From Phocaeicola sp. (GTDB lineage Bacteria > Bacteroidota > Bacteroidia > Bacteroidales > Bacteroidaceae): a stretch of 9,363 bases of DNA. The stretch spans positions 1-9,363 of the forward strand of contig JAHHQV010000078.1 in the NCBI GenBank assembly GCA_020026175.1, read 5' to 3'. Positions 1 to 7,078 of this stretch are shown here, piece by piece. The notes under the pieces are model-generated. The model was not told the DNA's origin. It ran no database searches and was given only the letters and a program-made list of their open reading frames with translations. The translations under genes and the position numbers were made by a program. The first letter of the stretch is position 1, and every line of letters starts with the position of its first letter.

Positions 1-20
1 AGTCGCCGTTTTAAGGACGG

Positions 21-55
21 AAGCCCCGAGGTAGAAATACTTCGGGGCTTTTTTT
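21..55 (+). terminator. Strong rho-independent terminator of the upstream unit
   Basis: A 13-bp stem pairs 21-33 with 38-50, with one G-U pair, and is capped by a GAAA tetraloop (34-37). Seven T's follow at 49-55. This is a textbook intrinsic terminator. It ends transcription of whatever lies left of the window and insulates the sigma-factor operon. A smaller hairpin (6-9 with 17-20) sits just before it. The nature of the upstream gene cannot be read from 20 bases. Confidence 0.93.
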
Positions 56-79
56 ATGTAGTCATATCTCAACGATTAT

Positions 80-110
80 TTTGTTGATATTCAAAAATAC
101 TTTATTTTTG
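80..110 (+). promoter_or_regulatory. Bacteroidetes vegetative promoter for the sigma-factor gene
   Basis: A TTTG -33 element ends at 83. A TAttTTTG -7 element (103-110) follows after 19 bases. Both match the known Bacteroidetes primary-sigma consensus (TTTG, about 19-21 bases, TAnnTTTG). Transcription would start near 116-118, giving a leader of roughly 45-50 bases before the ATG at 165. The sigma gene is therefore probably made by the housekeeping polymerase rather than only by itself. Confidence 0.75.
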
Positions 111-164
111 TGTGTACTTATTGTTGACTTATAATAATACTATTAATTTAAAAGTTTAATTAGA

Positions 165-755
165 ATGGATGATAAAAAGGAGTTGATACCAAGAGATATT
201 CTGGTTAGCCTATCAAAGGATGATGAAAAAGCTTTCGAATATATCTACTGGAAGTATAATTCCCATATCTTTAATTTTGCTAATTCTCTTTTGTATTCAG
301 AAGACATAGCTGAAAATGTAACCCAAAATGTATTCATGAAAATATGGGAAAGACGTCATGATATAAATCCTGAACAGAATTTCAATGCCTATCTTTTCAC
401 CATAGCACGAAATATGGTATATAAAGAAACCGAACATATGCTGTCATCTGAGAAGTATGTAGAGGAATATGAAAACGATGCACCCGATTTTTCAACAGAG
501 CAGACGTTAGACTATCATTTCACCGATGAGTACTATCATAGTCTGGTGGAGGAATTACCGCCTGCCAGAAGGGAAATATTCAAGCTTAGCCGTTTCAAAA
601 AACTATCAAACAAAGAAATAGCACTTCGTCTGTCGGTATCGGAAAAGACGGTAGAAACTCAGATATATCGTGCCACATGTTTCCTGAAACAGAAACTTCT
701 TACAGAAGAAGGTCTTGGTATGTTTATTATGCTGATGCTTTCGCAAAACAATTGA
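165..755 (+). CDS. ECF-type RNA polymerase sigma-70 factor, Bacteroidetes family
   Basis: This 196-residue ECF sigma factor redirects RNA polymerase to a small regulon, here most likely the adjacent susCD genes. Region 2 spans about residues 20-87 and includes the FxxIYWKY-type helix, the EDIAENVTQNVFMKIWE stretch (46-62) and NFNAYLFTIARNMVY (72-86). Region 4 spans about 122-175, starting at LPPARREIFKLSR (131-143), with the helix-turn-helix NKEIALRLSVSEKTVETQI at 149-167. Length and the short hydrophobic tail (MFIMLML) fit the expanded Bacteroides sigma-70 family. No extra sensory domain is present. The ATG follows an AT-rich stretch without a Shine-Dalgarno, as is usual in this phylum, and a good promoter lies upstream. 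The next gene is a FecR-like anti-sigma factor, so activity should be held down at the inner membrane. The exact target promoter is not known. Confidence 0.95.
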   Translation: MDDKKELIPRDILVSLSKDDEKAFEYIYWKYNSHIFNFANSLLYSEDIAENVTQNVFMKIWERRHDINPEQNFNAYLFTIARNMVYKETEHMLSSEKYVEEYENDAPDFSTEQTLDYHFTDEYYHSLVEELPPARREIFKLSRFKKLSNKEIALRLSVSEKTVETQIYRATCFLKQKLLTEEGLGMFIMLMLSQNN

Positions 756-782
756 GCATGTCGTAGACAGACATGCTTTTTT
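755..782 (+). terminator. Intrinsic terminator abutting the sigma stop codon
   Basis: A perfect 8-bp stem (755-762 with 770-777) encloses a 7-base loop, and six T's run from 777 to 782. The first stem base is the last base of the sigma TGA stop codon. The structure lies between the sigma and anti-sigma genes, so it should reduce read-through into the anti-sigma gene. A ribosome stopping at the TGA would cover the left arm, so translation could counter termination (inference). Confidence 0.85.
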
Positions 783-860
783 ATCTGTAAATAAAAGTTA
801 AATACATAATTTTTTATATAGTCTTGTAAGTGATTTGAAGTTTTCAAGGATATACAATAT

Positions 861-870
861 AGAAGGAGGT
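861..870 (+). promoter_or_regulatory. Perfect Shine-Dalgarno for the anti-sigma gene
   Basis: AGAAGGAGGT lies 4 bases before the ATG at 875 and matches the full canonical 16S anti-SD. Bacteroidetes genes usually lack a functional Shine-Dalgarno and the other starts in this window are only AT-rich, so this one stands out. It fixes the start at 875. Confidence 0.7.
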
Positions 871-874
871 AAAA

Positions 875-1888
875 ATGAACTACATTGAATTGTTAGAGAA
901 ATATATGCAAGGATTGACTTCTAAAGAAGAAGAAAAGGTATTGCTTCATTGGATGCAGCACGATGATGCAGCACGGCATGCAATCCAAACATATTACGAA
1001 AATAGGTGGAATAATATGCCAAAGTCAGATATTCCTGCCGAACTCCAGCATAAGATGTTGATGAACATCAAGAAGTGTATTCAGAACGAAACAAAATATA
1101 GTGGTAAAAATAATAATAGACATATAGGTATAGGTAAAAAGATAGTTTGGAAGGATATGATGAAGTATGCAGCAGCAGTATTGATAACATTGTCTGTTTC
1201 TGTATTCTCGGCTTATTTTTTTTCGATGAATGAAGAAGAAAAGGTATTTGTGGTTTATGCGGATAAAGGTCAGCGCAGCAATCTTGTTTTGCCTGATGGA
1301 ACAAAGGTATGGTTAAACTCAGGTTCCCGACTTGAATACAACAACAAATATGGCAGCAAGGAGCGCAATGTTAAGCTTACCGGTGAAGCATATTTTGAAG
1401 TATCTAAAGATAAGGAACACCGCTTTCTGGTAAATACAGGAATAATGGATGTGGAAGCCTTGGGAACGTCATTTAATGTTCAGGCTTATCCTGAGGAGAA
1501 CAAAATAACAACGACATTGGTGGAAGGCATGGTGAAGGTCAATACTCCATGCAAGGAGGTTGTCCTTTCCCCAAATCAGCAGGTCAGTTATCTGAAGACA
1601 ACCAACAGCATGTCTGTTAGTGAAATAAGAAATGCAGAATATGCCAATGGCTGGATAAAAGGTGTGTTCTCTTTCAACAAGGCAAGTCTGGAAGACATTG
1701 CAAGAGAACTGAGCCGTATGTATAATATGGAGATTAAGTTCTATTCTGATGAAATAAAGAAATTGCATTTCACGGGTATCATAAAGAACAACAGCCTGAC
1801 AAATGTACTTGAAATTATAAGTCTGACTTCTCCTGTAACATTTGAAGTAAAACAGGATTCTATAATATTAGACAAGAGAAAAAGTTAA
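875..1888 (+). CDS. FecR-like anti-sigma factor with DUF4974-type C-terminus
   Basis: This 337-residue inner-membrane protein should hold the preceding sigma factor in check and receive the signal from the downstream SusC transporter. The cytoplasmic N-terminal part (about 1-96) has a helical start (ELLEKYMQGLTSKEEEKVLLHW) typical of the family's sigma-binding region. One membrane segment lies at about 97-116 (AAAVLITLSVSVFSAYFF). The periplasmic FecR domain (about 125-222) shows the family hallmarks LPDGTKVWLNSGSRLEY (139-155), GEAYFEV (170-176) and GTSFNV (197-202). The C-terminal module (about 265-333; FSFNKASLEDIARELSRMY, then a beta-rich end) is the DUF4974/STN-like fold common in Bacteroides FecR proteins. 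Length is normal and no disruption is seen. It is 119 bases from the sigma gene across a terminator. I see no clear vegetative promoter in that gap, so expression may depend on read-through plus the strong Shine-Dalgarno. Confidence 0.95.
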   Translation: MNYIELLEKYMQGLTSKEEEKVLLHWMQHDDAARHAIQTYYENRWNNMPKSDIPAELQHKMLMNIKKCIQNETKYSGKNNNRHIGIGKKIVWKDMMKYAAAVLITLSVSVFSAYFFSMNEEEKVFVVYADKGQRSNLVLPDGTKVWLNSGSRLEYNNKYGSKERNVKLTGEAYFEVSKDKEHRFLVNTGIMDVEALGTSFNVQAYPEENKITTTLVEGMVKVNTPCKEVVLSPNQQVSYLKTTNSMSVSEIRNAEYANGWIKGVFSFNKASLEDIARELSRMYNMEIKFYSDEIKKLHFTGIIKNNSLTNVLEIISLTSPVTFEVKQDSIILDKRKS

Positions 1889-1937
1889 ACTAAAATTCTA
1901 TAATAATGAAAACCAAAAGAGAAGGACCTTAAACAAA

Positions 1938-1966
1938 CAAGGAAGGATAAAAGTTATCCTTCCTTG
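1938..1966 (+). repeat. Perfect 13-bp hairpin between anti-sigma and susC
   Basis: Bases 1938-1950 pair exactly with 1954-1966 around a 3-base loop (AAG). The stem is very stable for this AT-rich region but is followed by GAAAATGAA on the + strand. No U-run follows, so it is not a normal intrinsic terminator. It may protect the 3' end of the anti-sigma mRNA, pause transcription, or act as an RNA or protein binding site in the susC leader. The opposite strand lacks a clear T-run as well. Confidence 0.75.
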
Positions 1967-2102
1967 AAAATGAATATAGTAAAATCAATTGGATAATATG
2001 GTAAAAAAACTTGGCGGTTCTTTACATACCAGATTATCAATCGTATTTTGCTTGTAAATATACAATAAAACTATTGAGAAACATAAAAACACACACTAAA
2101 AG

Positions 2103-5100
2103 ATGGGTAATTACAAGCATTATTTATCAAAATCATGTTTGCTTGGGTTTATGCTTGCCACAAGCATCAATACATATTCACAGATTACGCTTAATGTAAA
2201 TTCCACTTCTGTGAAATCAGTGATTAATAAAATAGAAAATCAATCTGATTATCGTTTCTTCTTTGAAGACAATCTTCCAGGATTGACCAAGAAAGTCAAT
2301 ATTAACGTAAAAGACAAGTCTATAAATTATGTCCTTGACGAAGTATGCAGTCAGGCAGGTATCTCTTATACCATAAAAGGAAATAACCAGGTGGTTATAC
2401 ACGAAGCCAAGTCTGCAGTATCACAGAATGGAGTATCACAACAACAGGTGACCAAGACTATAAAAGGTGTTGTTGTAGATGCTTTGGGTATGCCTATTAT
2501 AGGAGCCAATATTATGGTGAAAGGTACAACCAATGGCACTATAACAGATATGGATGGCAACTTTTCACTTAATAATATAGACAATGATGCCGTTTTGACC
2601 ATTTCGTATATAGGATATTCCAATCAAGAAGTAAAGGTTGGAAACAAGACAAATTTCTCCATCACTTTGAAAGAAGATACAGAGGTACTGGACGAGGTTG
2701 TGGTAACAGCTTTAGGTATTAAACGTGAAGAAAAGGCCTTGGGATATTCTGTACAAAAGATCAAGGCTGATGATATTACAGCAGTAAAGGGAGTTACCGT
2801 AGCAAGTTCTCTAACAGGTAAGGTCTCTGGATTGCAAGTTAATAATTCTTCCGAAATATCAGAACTAGCATCATTGTCTTTGCGTGGTTCTGGACCTTTG
2901 ATTGTGATAGATGGTATAGCTTATGGAAATCCTTCATTGGCAGATGTAAGTGCTGAAGATATTGAGAGTATTGATGTTTTGAAAGGTGCTACAGCATCAG
3001 CCCTTTATGGTTCACGTGGTAGTGGTGGAGCTGTGATGATTACTACAAAGAAAGCCAAAGAAGGTAAGATTACCATAAATGTTTCTAATAACACAATGTT
3101 TAGTGCTGGTTTTCTGAAAATGCCTGAAAACCAACATTCGTATAGTGCTGGTAATTATGGGAAACTGGAATATGACAGTGAATTTGTATGGGGGGAATAT
3201 ATGGATGGACATGAAGCATTACAATATGACCCAATAACAAAAGGAATGAAAATGATGCCTTTGTTGCCACGAGGAAAGGATAATTTGAAGAATTTTATTC
3301 GTCCTCAATTGACAACTAATACCAATGTAAATATTTCTCAAAGTGGTGAAAAGGGTGGATTCAGGTTATCGGCAACTCATATCCATCAGAATTCACAATA
3401 TCCAGGATCAAAAATAGACAAATTCAGGTTATCAGGAACTGGAAATGTCACTTATGGCAAATTGAAATTGGAAGCTTCTTTTAATTATAATAGAGATTTG
3501 TCTCCTAATATGCCTAAAACGAATTATGGTGGTGGTAATATCCTTTATAATATGTTGATTTGGGGTGGTACTGAGTATGATGTAAGAGATTATAAGGACT
3601 ATTGGAAAGTTGAGAATCAAAGCCAAAATTGGCCTTATGAAAATAGTTATGACAATCCATACTTTTTGGTTAATGAGCGCGTTGACAAAAGAAACAATAG
3701 TAAGTTTAACACAGGGATAACAGCTACTTATACTTTTTTAGATAATCTGTCGGTTACTTTAAGGTCAGGTTATGACCATTATGATAATAATACTGAAAGC
3801 AGGCGTTCTATGGGCGATACGGGAAATAGACGTGGTTATTATGATTATGGTGTAAGTCGTGGTGAAAGTTTGAGTGCTGATCTTATTATTAATGGAAATT
3901 ATTCTTGGGATGATTTTTCTGTTAATGGTATTTTGGGGGCTTCTTCTTATTGGTATAAGGACGAAAACTTCAGTTCATGGACAAGAGGAGGGTTATCTAT
4001 TCCTGGATTTTATTCATTGAAAGCATCAGTTGAAAAGCCGGGGACTTCAAAGTCTATTAGTGAAAAGGTAACATATAGTATGTATGGAAAAGTTGGAATA
4101 TCATGGAAGAACGGTGTTTTTATAGATGTAACAGGTAGAAACGACTGGTCTTCTACATTGCCTTCTAAATCACGTTCTTACTTCTATCCTTCTGTCTCAA
4201 CGAGTGTTTTGCCTACATCTTTTTATAATCCTATTCCAGAAGTGTTGGATATGTGGAAAATCAGAGCTTCATGGACAGTATCTAAATCTGATCTTGGAAT
4301 ATATGAATTGAATAAAGTATATAATCTGTCTACTGATGTTTGGGATGGACTTAATACGGCAAGTTATCCTGGCACTATTAGAGACCCTAATATAAAACCT
4401 TCAAAAGAAACATCATGGGAGTTTGGTACTAATTTTAGGTTCTTTAAAAATAGACTGTTCTTTGATTATACATATTTCACTAAATTGCAGAGCAATAGAA
4501 CAGTAAAGGCCGGAGTTTCGGATGCTACAGGATTTGGAAGTAAATTGACTAATACAAAAGAGGAGTTTTTGCAAAAAGGTATGGAATTTACTTTAGGAGG
4601 TAAGCCGGTAGTTACTTCGGATTTTGCTTGGGAAAGTATTGTTAATGTCTCTTTTTGGCATTGGTATTATCATCAGATGGATCCTGAATTTAGTACAAAA
4701 GACCCTCGAATAACTAAGGGAAGTCGTTATGATCAATATTTCGCAACGGATTGGGCGAGAGATAGTCATGGCAATATGATTTTTCAAGCAGGATTACCGG
4801 TAAAAAATAACTTTTCTTCAGTAATAGGACATTCTGACCCGAGCGCTATCTTAGGATGGACCAATACTTTCAGTTATAAGAATTGGAGCATGAGCATTTC
4901 ACTTGACGGTCGTATTGGAGGTAAAATGTTCTCTTGGACAGAACAGGCTATGTGGAATTCTGGTTCTCACCCCGATAGTGATAACAAATGGAGATATGAC
5001 GAGGTAGTTGGACATAAACAGAACTATATAGCTAATGGAGTAAAGGTGGTAAGTGGATCTGCATCTTATGACCCTTATGGTAAAGTGTTGGAAGATAATA

Positions 5101-5420
5101 GAGTCTTTGCACCTAATGATGTAGCTGTGTCATATCAGTCGTATATCCAGAAATATAATGAAAATGCTTGGGATCATAATGCTACCCAGAATATATTGGA
5201 TGCAAGTTTTATAAAACTTAGAGAAGTGGCAGTTAATTATACTTTTCCTAAAGGACTTATTCAGAAATTTCATTTTAAGGATTTGAGAGTGGGAATAGTT
5301 GGTCAGAATTTATGGATGTGGGCAAAGGACTTCAGGTATTCCGATCCTGATAGGGGATATGAAAATTTAAATTCACCTACATCAAGATATATCGGATTTA
5401 ATATAAACTTAACAATGTAA
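2103..5420 (+). CDS. SusC/RagA-type TonB-dependent outer-membrane transporter with STN signalling domain
   Basis: This 1105-residue outer-membrane importer moves glycan oligosaccharides into the periplasm using TonB energy. Residues 1-26 are a signal peptide ending NTYSQ. An STN (secretin/TonB N-terminal) domain follows at about 27-102; it is the extension that contacts FecR-type anti-sigma factors. A carboxypeptidase-regulatory-like domain lies at about 119-192 (KGVVVDALGMPIIGANIMVKG). VLDEVVVTALG (195-205) is the SusC signature / TonB-box region. The plug (about 214-318) shows LRGSGPLIVIDG (260-271), IESIDVLKGATASALYGSRGSGG (287-309) and VMITTKK. The rest is the 22-strand barrel, ending at SRYIGFNINLTM. 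The terminal residue is Met rather than the usual aromatic. The ATG at 2103 is the only start that gives a full signal peptide. Sigma and anti-sigma genes lie directly upstream. No consensus vegetative promoter is evident before it, which fits control by the adjacent ECF sigma factor (inference). The substrate is unknown. Confidence 0.97.
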   Translation: MGNYKHYLSKSCLLGFMLATSINTYSQITLNVNSTSVKSVINKIENQSDYRFFFEDNLPGLTKKVNINVKDKSINYVLDEVCSQAGISYTIKGNNQVVIHEAKSAVSQNGVSQQQVTKTIKGVVVDALGMPIIGANIMVKGTTNGTITDMDGNFSLNNIDNDAVLTISYIGYSNQEVKVGNKTNFSITLKEDTEVLDEVVVTALGIKREEKALGYSVQKIKADDITAVKGVTVASSLTGKVSGLQVNNSSEISELASLSLRGSGPLIVIDGIAYGNPSLADVSAEDIESIDVLKGATASALYGSRGSGGAVMITTKKAKEGKITINVSNNTMFSAGFLKMPENQHSYSAGNYGKLEYDSEFVWGEYMDGHEALQYDPITKGMKMMPLLPRGKDNLKNFIRPQLTTNTNVNISQSGEKGGFRLSATHIHQNSQYPGSKIDKFRLSGTGNVTYGKLKLEASFNYNRDLSPNMPKTNYGGGNILYNMLIWGGTEYDVRDYKDYWKVENQSQNWPYENSYDNPYFLVNERVDKRNNSKFNTGITATYTFLDNLSVTLRSGYDHYDNNTESRRSMGDTGNRRGYYDYGVSRGESLSADLIINGNYSWDDFSVNGILGASSYWYKDENFSSWTRGGLSIPGFYSLKASVEKPGTSKSISEKVTYSMYGKVGISWKNGVFIDVTGRNDWSSTLPSKSRSYFYPSVSTSVLPTSFYNPIPEVLDMWKIRASWTVSKSDLGIYELNKVYNLSTDVWDGLNTASYPGTIRDPNIKPSKETSWEFGTNFRFFKNRLFFDYTYFTKLQSNRTVKAGVSDATGFGSKLTNTKEEFLQKGMEFTLGGKPVVTSDFAWESIVNVSFWHWYYHQMDPEFSTKDPRITKGSRYDQYFATDWARDSHGNMIFQAGLPVKNNFSSVIGHSDPSAILGWTNTFSYKNWSMSISLDGRIGGKMFSWTEQAMWNSGSHPDSDNKWRYDEVVGHKQNYIANGVKVVSGSASYDPYGKVLEDNRVFAPNDVAVSYQSYIQKYNENAWDHNATQNILDASFIKLREVAVNYTFPKGLIQKFHFKDLRVGIVGQNLWMWAKDFRYSDPDRGYENLNSPTSRYIGFNINLTM

Positions 5421-5424
5421 TATA

Positions 5425-6936
5425 ATGAAAAAAATAATTTATGGAGCTGCTTTGACAGTCATGTTAGGGGCTTGTAATTTTGAAGATATAAATATTAATC
5501 CTGATTCACCCACAGTTGTCCCTCCTTCTTTTATTGCCACGGATGCTATATTATCAATGACTGGAGCTTCTGGTGGAAAATGGTATTTTGGCGATTCTTG
5601 GTTGATGAAATCGACTACTTATTCTGAATTGTTGGAAGAATATCTATATAATAAGTTTGAAAGAAGTGGTTTTGGAAGTTATCGTAGCCTTATTGATGTG
5701 CATAAAATGGTAGAGTTGGCTATTGAAAATAAATTGCCTGAAGGTCAGATTAATGCATATAAGGCTTTGGAATTGCTAAAGCAGGCTTATGTATATTATA
5801 ATGCTTCTATGGAAATGGGAGATGTACCTTGTTCTGAGTCTTTATTGGGAGAAGAAGGACAATTTGTTCCTAAATACGATTCTCAGGAGCAAGTTATGGA
5901 AACTGTTCTTAATAAACTGAATGAATCTTCAGAATTGTTTTCGAAGGCTGAAGTTTTTGAGGGTGATGTATTATATGAAGGTAATGTACAGAAATGGCAA
6001 AAAGTTGTAAATGCTTTTACTTTACGTGTATTGAATTCCCTTAGTAAAAAAGAAAAAGTAGGAAGTATTGATATAAAGAAAATGTTTGAAGAAGTTGCAT
6101 CATTGCCTTTATTTGATTCTGAAAAGGATAATCTTCAAAGGGTATATTCTTCTACCGTCAGTGCACAATGGCATCCTTTTTATTGGGAAAATGGTAATAA
6201 ATGGTATAATTATCCTTTTATGAGCGACTTCTTTGTTGATATGTTGAAAGAATTAAATGATTATAGATTGTTTTATTATGCCGAACCTGCTAAAAATAAG
6301 ACAGAACAATTTGCTTCAGATACATTTGATGCTTATGCAGGTACGGATCCAACAGCACCTTATGGAACAATACAGACAGAATGTAACTCAGGAAATGTCT
6401 CTGCGGTTAACAGGCGTTATCATAGAGTGCCACAAGGTGAACCTTATAAAACAATTTCATACTCTGAAGTCCAGTTCGTCTTGGCGGAGGCTGCTTTAAG
6501 AGGATGGAAGACTCCATTGGATGCTAAGACTCACTATGAAAATGCTGTTCGTGCAGCAATGCTCTTTACCGCCGAAAACACTCCGAAAGAGTTTAATCAT
6601 GGACGGGAAATCAATTCTGCTTACATTGATGATTATTTGAATGGTAAGGCTAAATTTGATTATAAAGTAGGACTGCATCAAATTATGACCCAAAAGTATA
6701 TAGCTTCATTTTTACATTCTTCGTGGAATTCTTATTATGATTATCGTCGTACAGGTTTGCCTGAACTTCCTGTTAATCCGGCAACTAATCTGAATGAGGT
6801 TAATACACAGATGCCTTTGCGTTGGATGTATCCGTCTTCCGAATACTCCCAAAATAAGAATAATGTAAATGAAGCGATAGAAAGACAATATAATGGTACA
6901 GATACTCCTAATGGAGTTATGTGGATATTGAAATAA
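5425..6936 (+). CDS. SusD/RagB-like surface glycan-binding lipoprotein
   Basis: This 503-residue lipoprotein forms the surface lid of the SusC barrel and binds the glycan ligand. The N-terminus has a type II signal peptide with lipobox LGAC (14-17). Acidic residues just after the lipidated Cys17 (CNFED) resemble the lipoprotein export signal that takes Bacteroidetes lipoproteins to the cell surface. Following ININPDSPT is typical of the SusD-like_2 subgroup, as are ISYSEVQFVLAEAALRGW in the middle-late part and YYDYRRTGLPELPVNPATN, PLRWMYPSSEYSQN and NNVNEAI near the end. The fold is largely helical (TPR-like) and the length is normal. It starts 4 bases after the susC stop, so the two are co-transcribed and probably translationally coupled. 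Residues that would show ligand specificity cannot be read from sequence alone. Confidence 0.96.
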   Translation: MKKIIYGAALTVMLGACNFEDININPDSPTVVPPSFIATDAILSMTGASGGKWYFGDSWLMKSTTYSELLEEYLYNKFERSGFGSYRSLIDVHKMVELAIENKLPEGQINAYKALELLKQAYVYYNASMEMGDVPCSESLLGEEGQFVPKYDSQEQVMETVLNKLNESSELFSKAEVFEGDVLYEGNVQKWQKVVNAFTLRVLNSLSKKEKVGSIDIKKMFEEVASLPLFDSEKDNLQRVYSSTVSAQWHPFYWENGNKWYNYPFMSDFFVDMLKELNDYRLFYYAEPAKNKTEQFASDTFDAYAGTDPTAPYGTIQTECNSGNVSAVNRRYHRVPQGEPYKTISYSEVQFVLAEAALRGWKTPLDAKTHYENAVRAAMLFTAENTPKEFNHGREINSAYIDDYLNGKAKFDYKVGLHQIMTQKYIASFLHSSWNSYYDYRRTGLPELPVNPATNLNEVNTQMPLRWMYPSSEYSQNKNNVNEAIERQYNGTDTPNGVMWILK

Positions 6937-6961
6937 TATAAGGAAACGTTTTAGCTGTTAG

Positions 6962-7002
6962 TTTAAGGGGATGTATAGTATTATTTAACGCATTCCCTTA
7001 AA
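6962..7002 (+). terminator. Stem-loop after susD, possible weak terminator
   Basis: A 12-bp stem pairs 6962-6973 with 6991-7002, with one G-U pair, around a 17-base AT-rich loop. It is followed by ATATTTTAAGATTTT, which is T-rich but broken. It lies 25 bases after the susD stop. It could end most susCD transcripts or stabilise their 3' end, giving lower expression of the downstream enzymes, a common pattern in sus-like operons. Confidence 0.5.
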
Positions 7003-7020
7003 ATATTTTAAGATTTTAAG

Positions 7021-7050
7021 TTTGCTTCGGGATAATTTTTACTATTTTTT
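7021..7050 (+). promoter_or_regulatory. Candidate promoter for the EEP enzyme gene
   Basis: TTTG (7021-7024) is followed after 18 bases by TAttTTTT (7043-7050), which differs from the Bacteroidetes -7 consensus only in its last base. A start near 7057 would leave about 20 bases before the ATG at 7079. In a T-rich gap a chance match is quite possible. Confidence 0.3.
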
Positions 7051-7078
7051 ATTTAATATCATGAAAGAATAGAATATT

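Noticed and set aside
659..847. Minus-strand ORFs here and elsewhere (for example 1469-1768, 2366-2623, 7673-7948)
   Set aside because: All lie opposite convincing genes, have no family motifs and no promoter in the right place.
1938..1966. Classic rho-independent terminator
   Set aside because: The stem is perfect, but no T-run follows on the + strand and none is clear on the - strand.
2044..2051. Vegetative -7 element for susC (TATTTTGC)
   Set aside because: It is one base short of TAnnTTTG and there is no TTTG at 19-21 bases upstream; the nearest TTG is 30 bases away.
2011..2199. Small + strand ORF overlapping the susC start
   Set aside because: It lies in another frame over the susC leader and signal peptide, with no recognisable protein features.
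6257..6499. 80-codon + strand ORF inside susD
   Set aside because: It is fully contained in the well-supported SusD frame and its translation has no family features.
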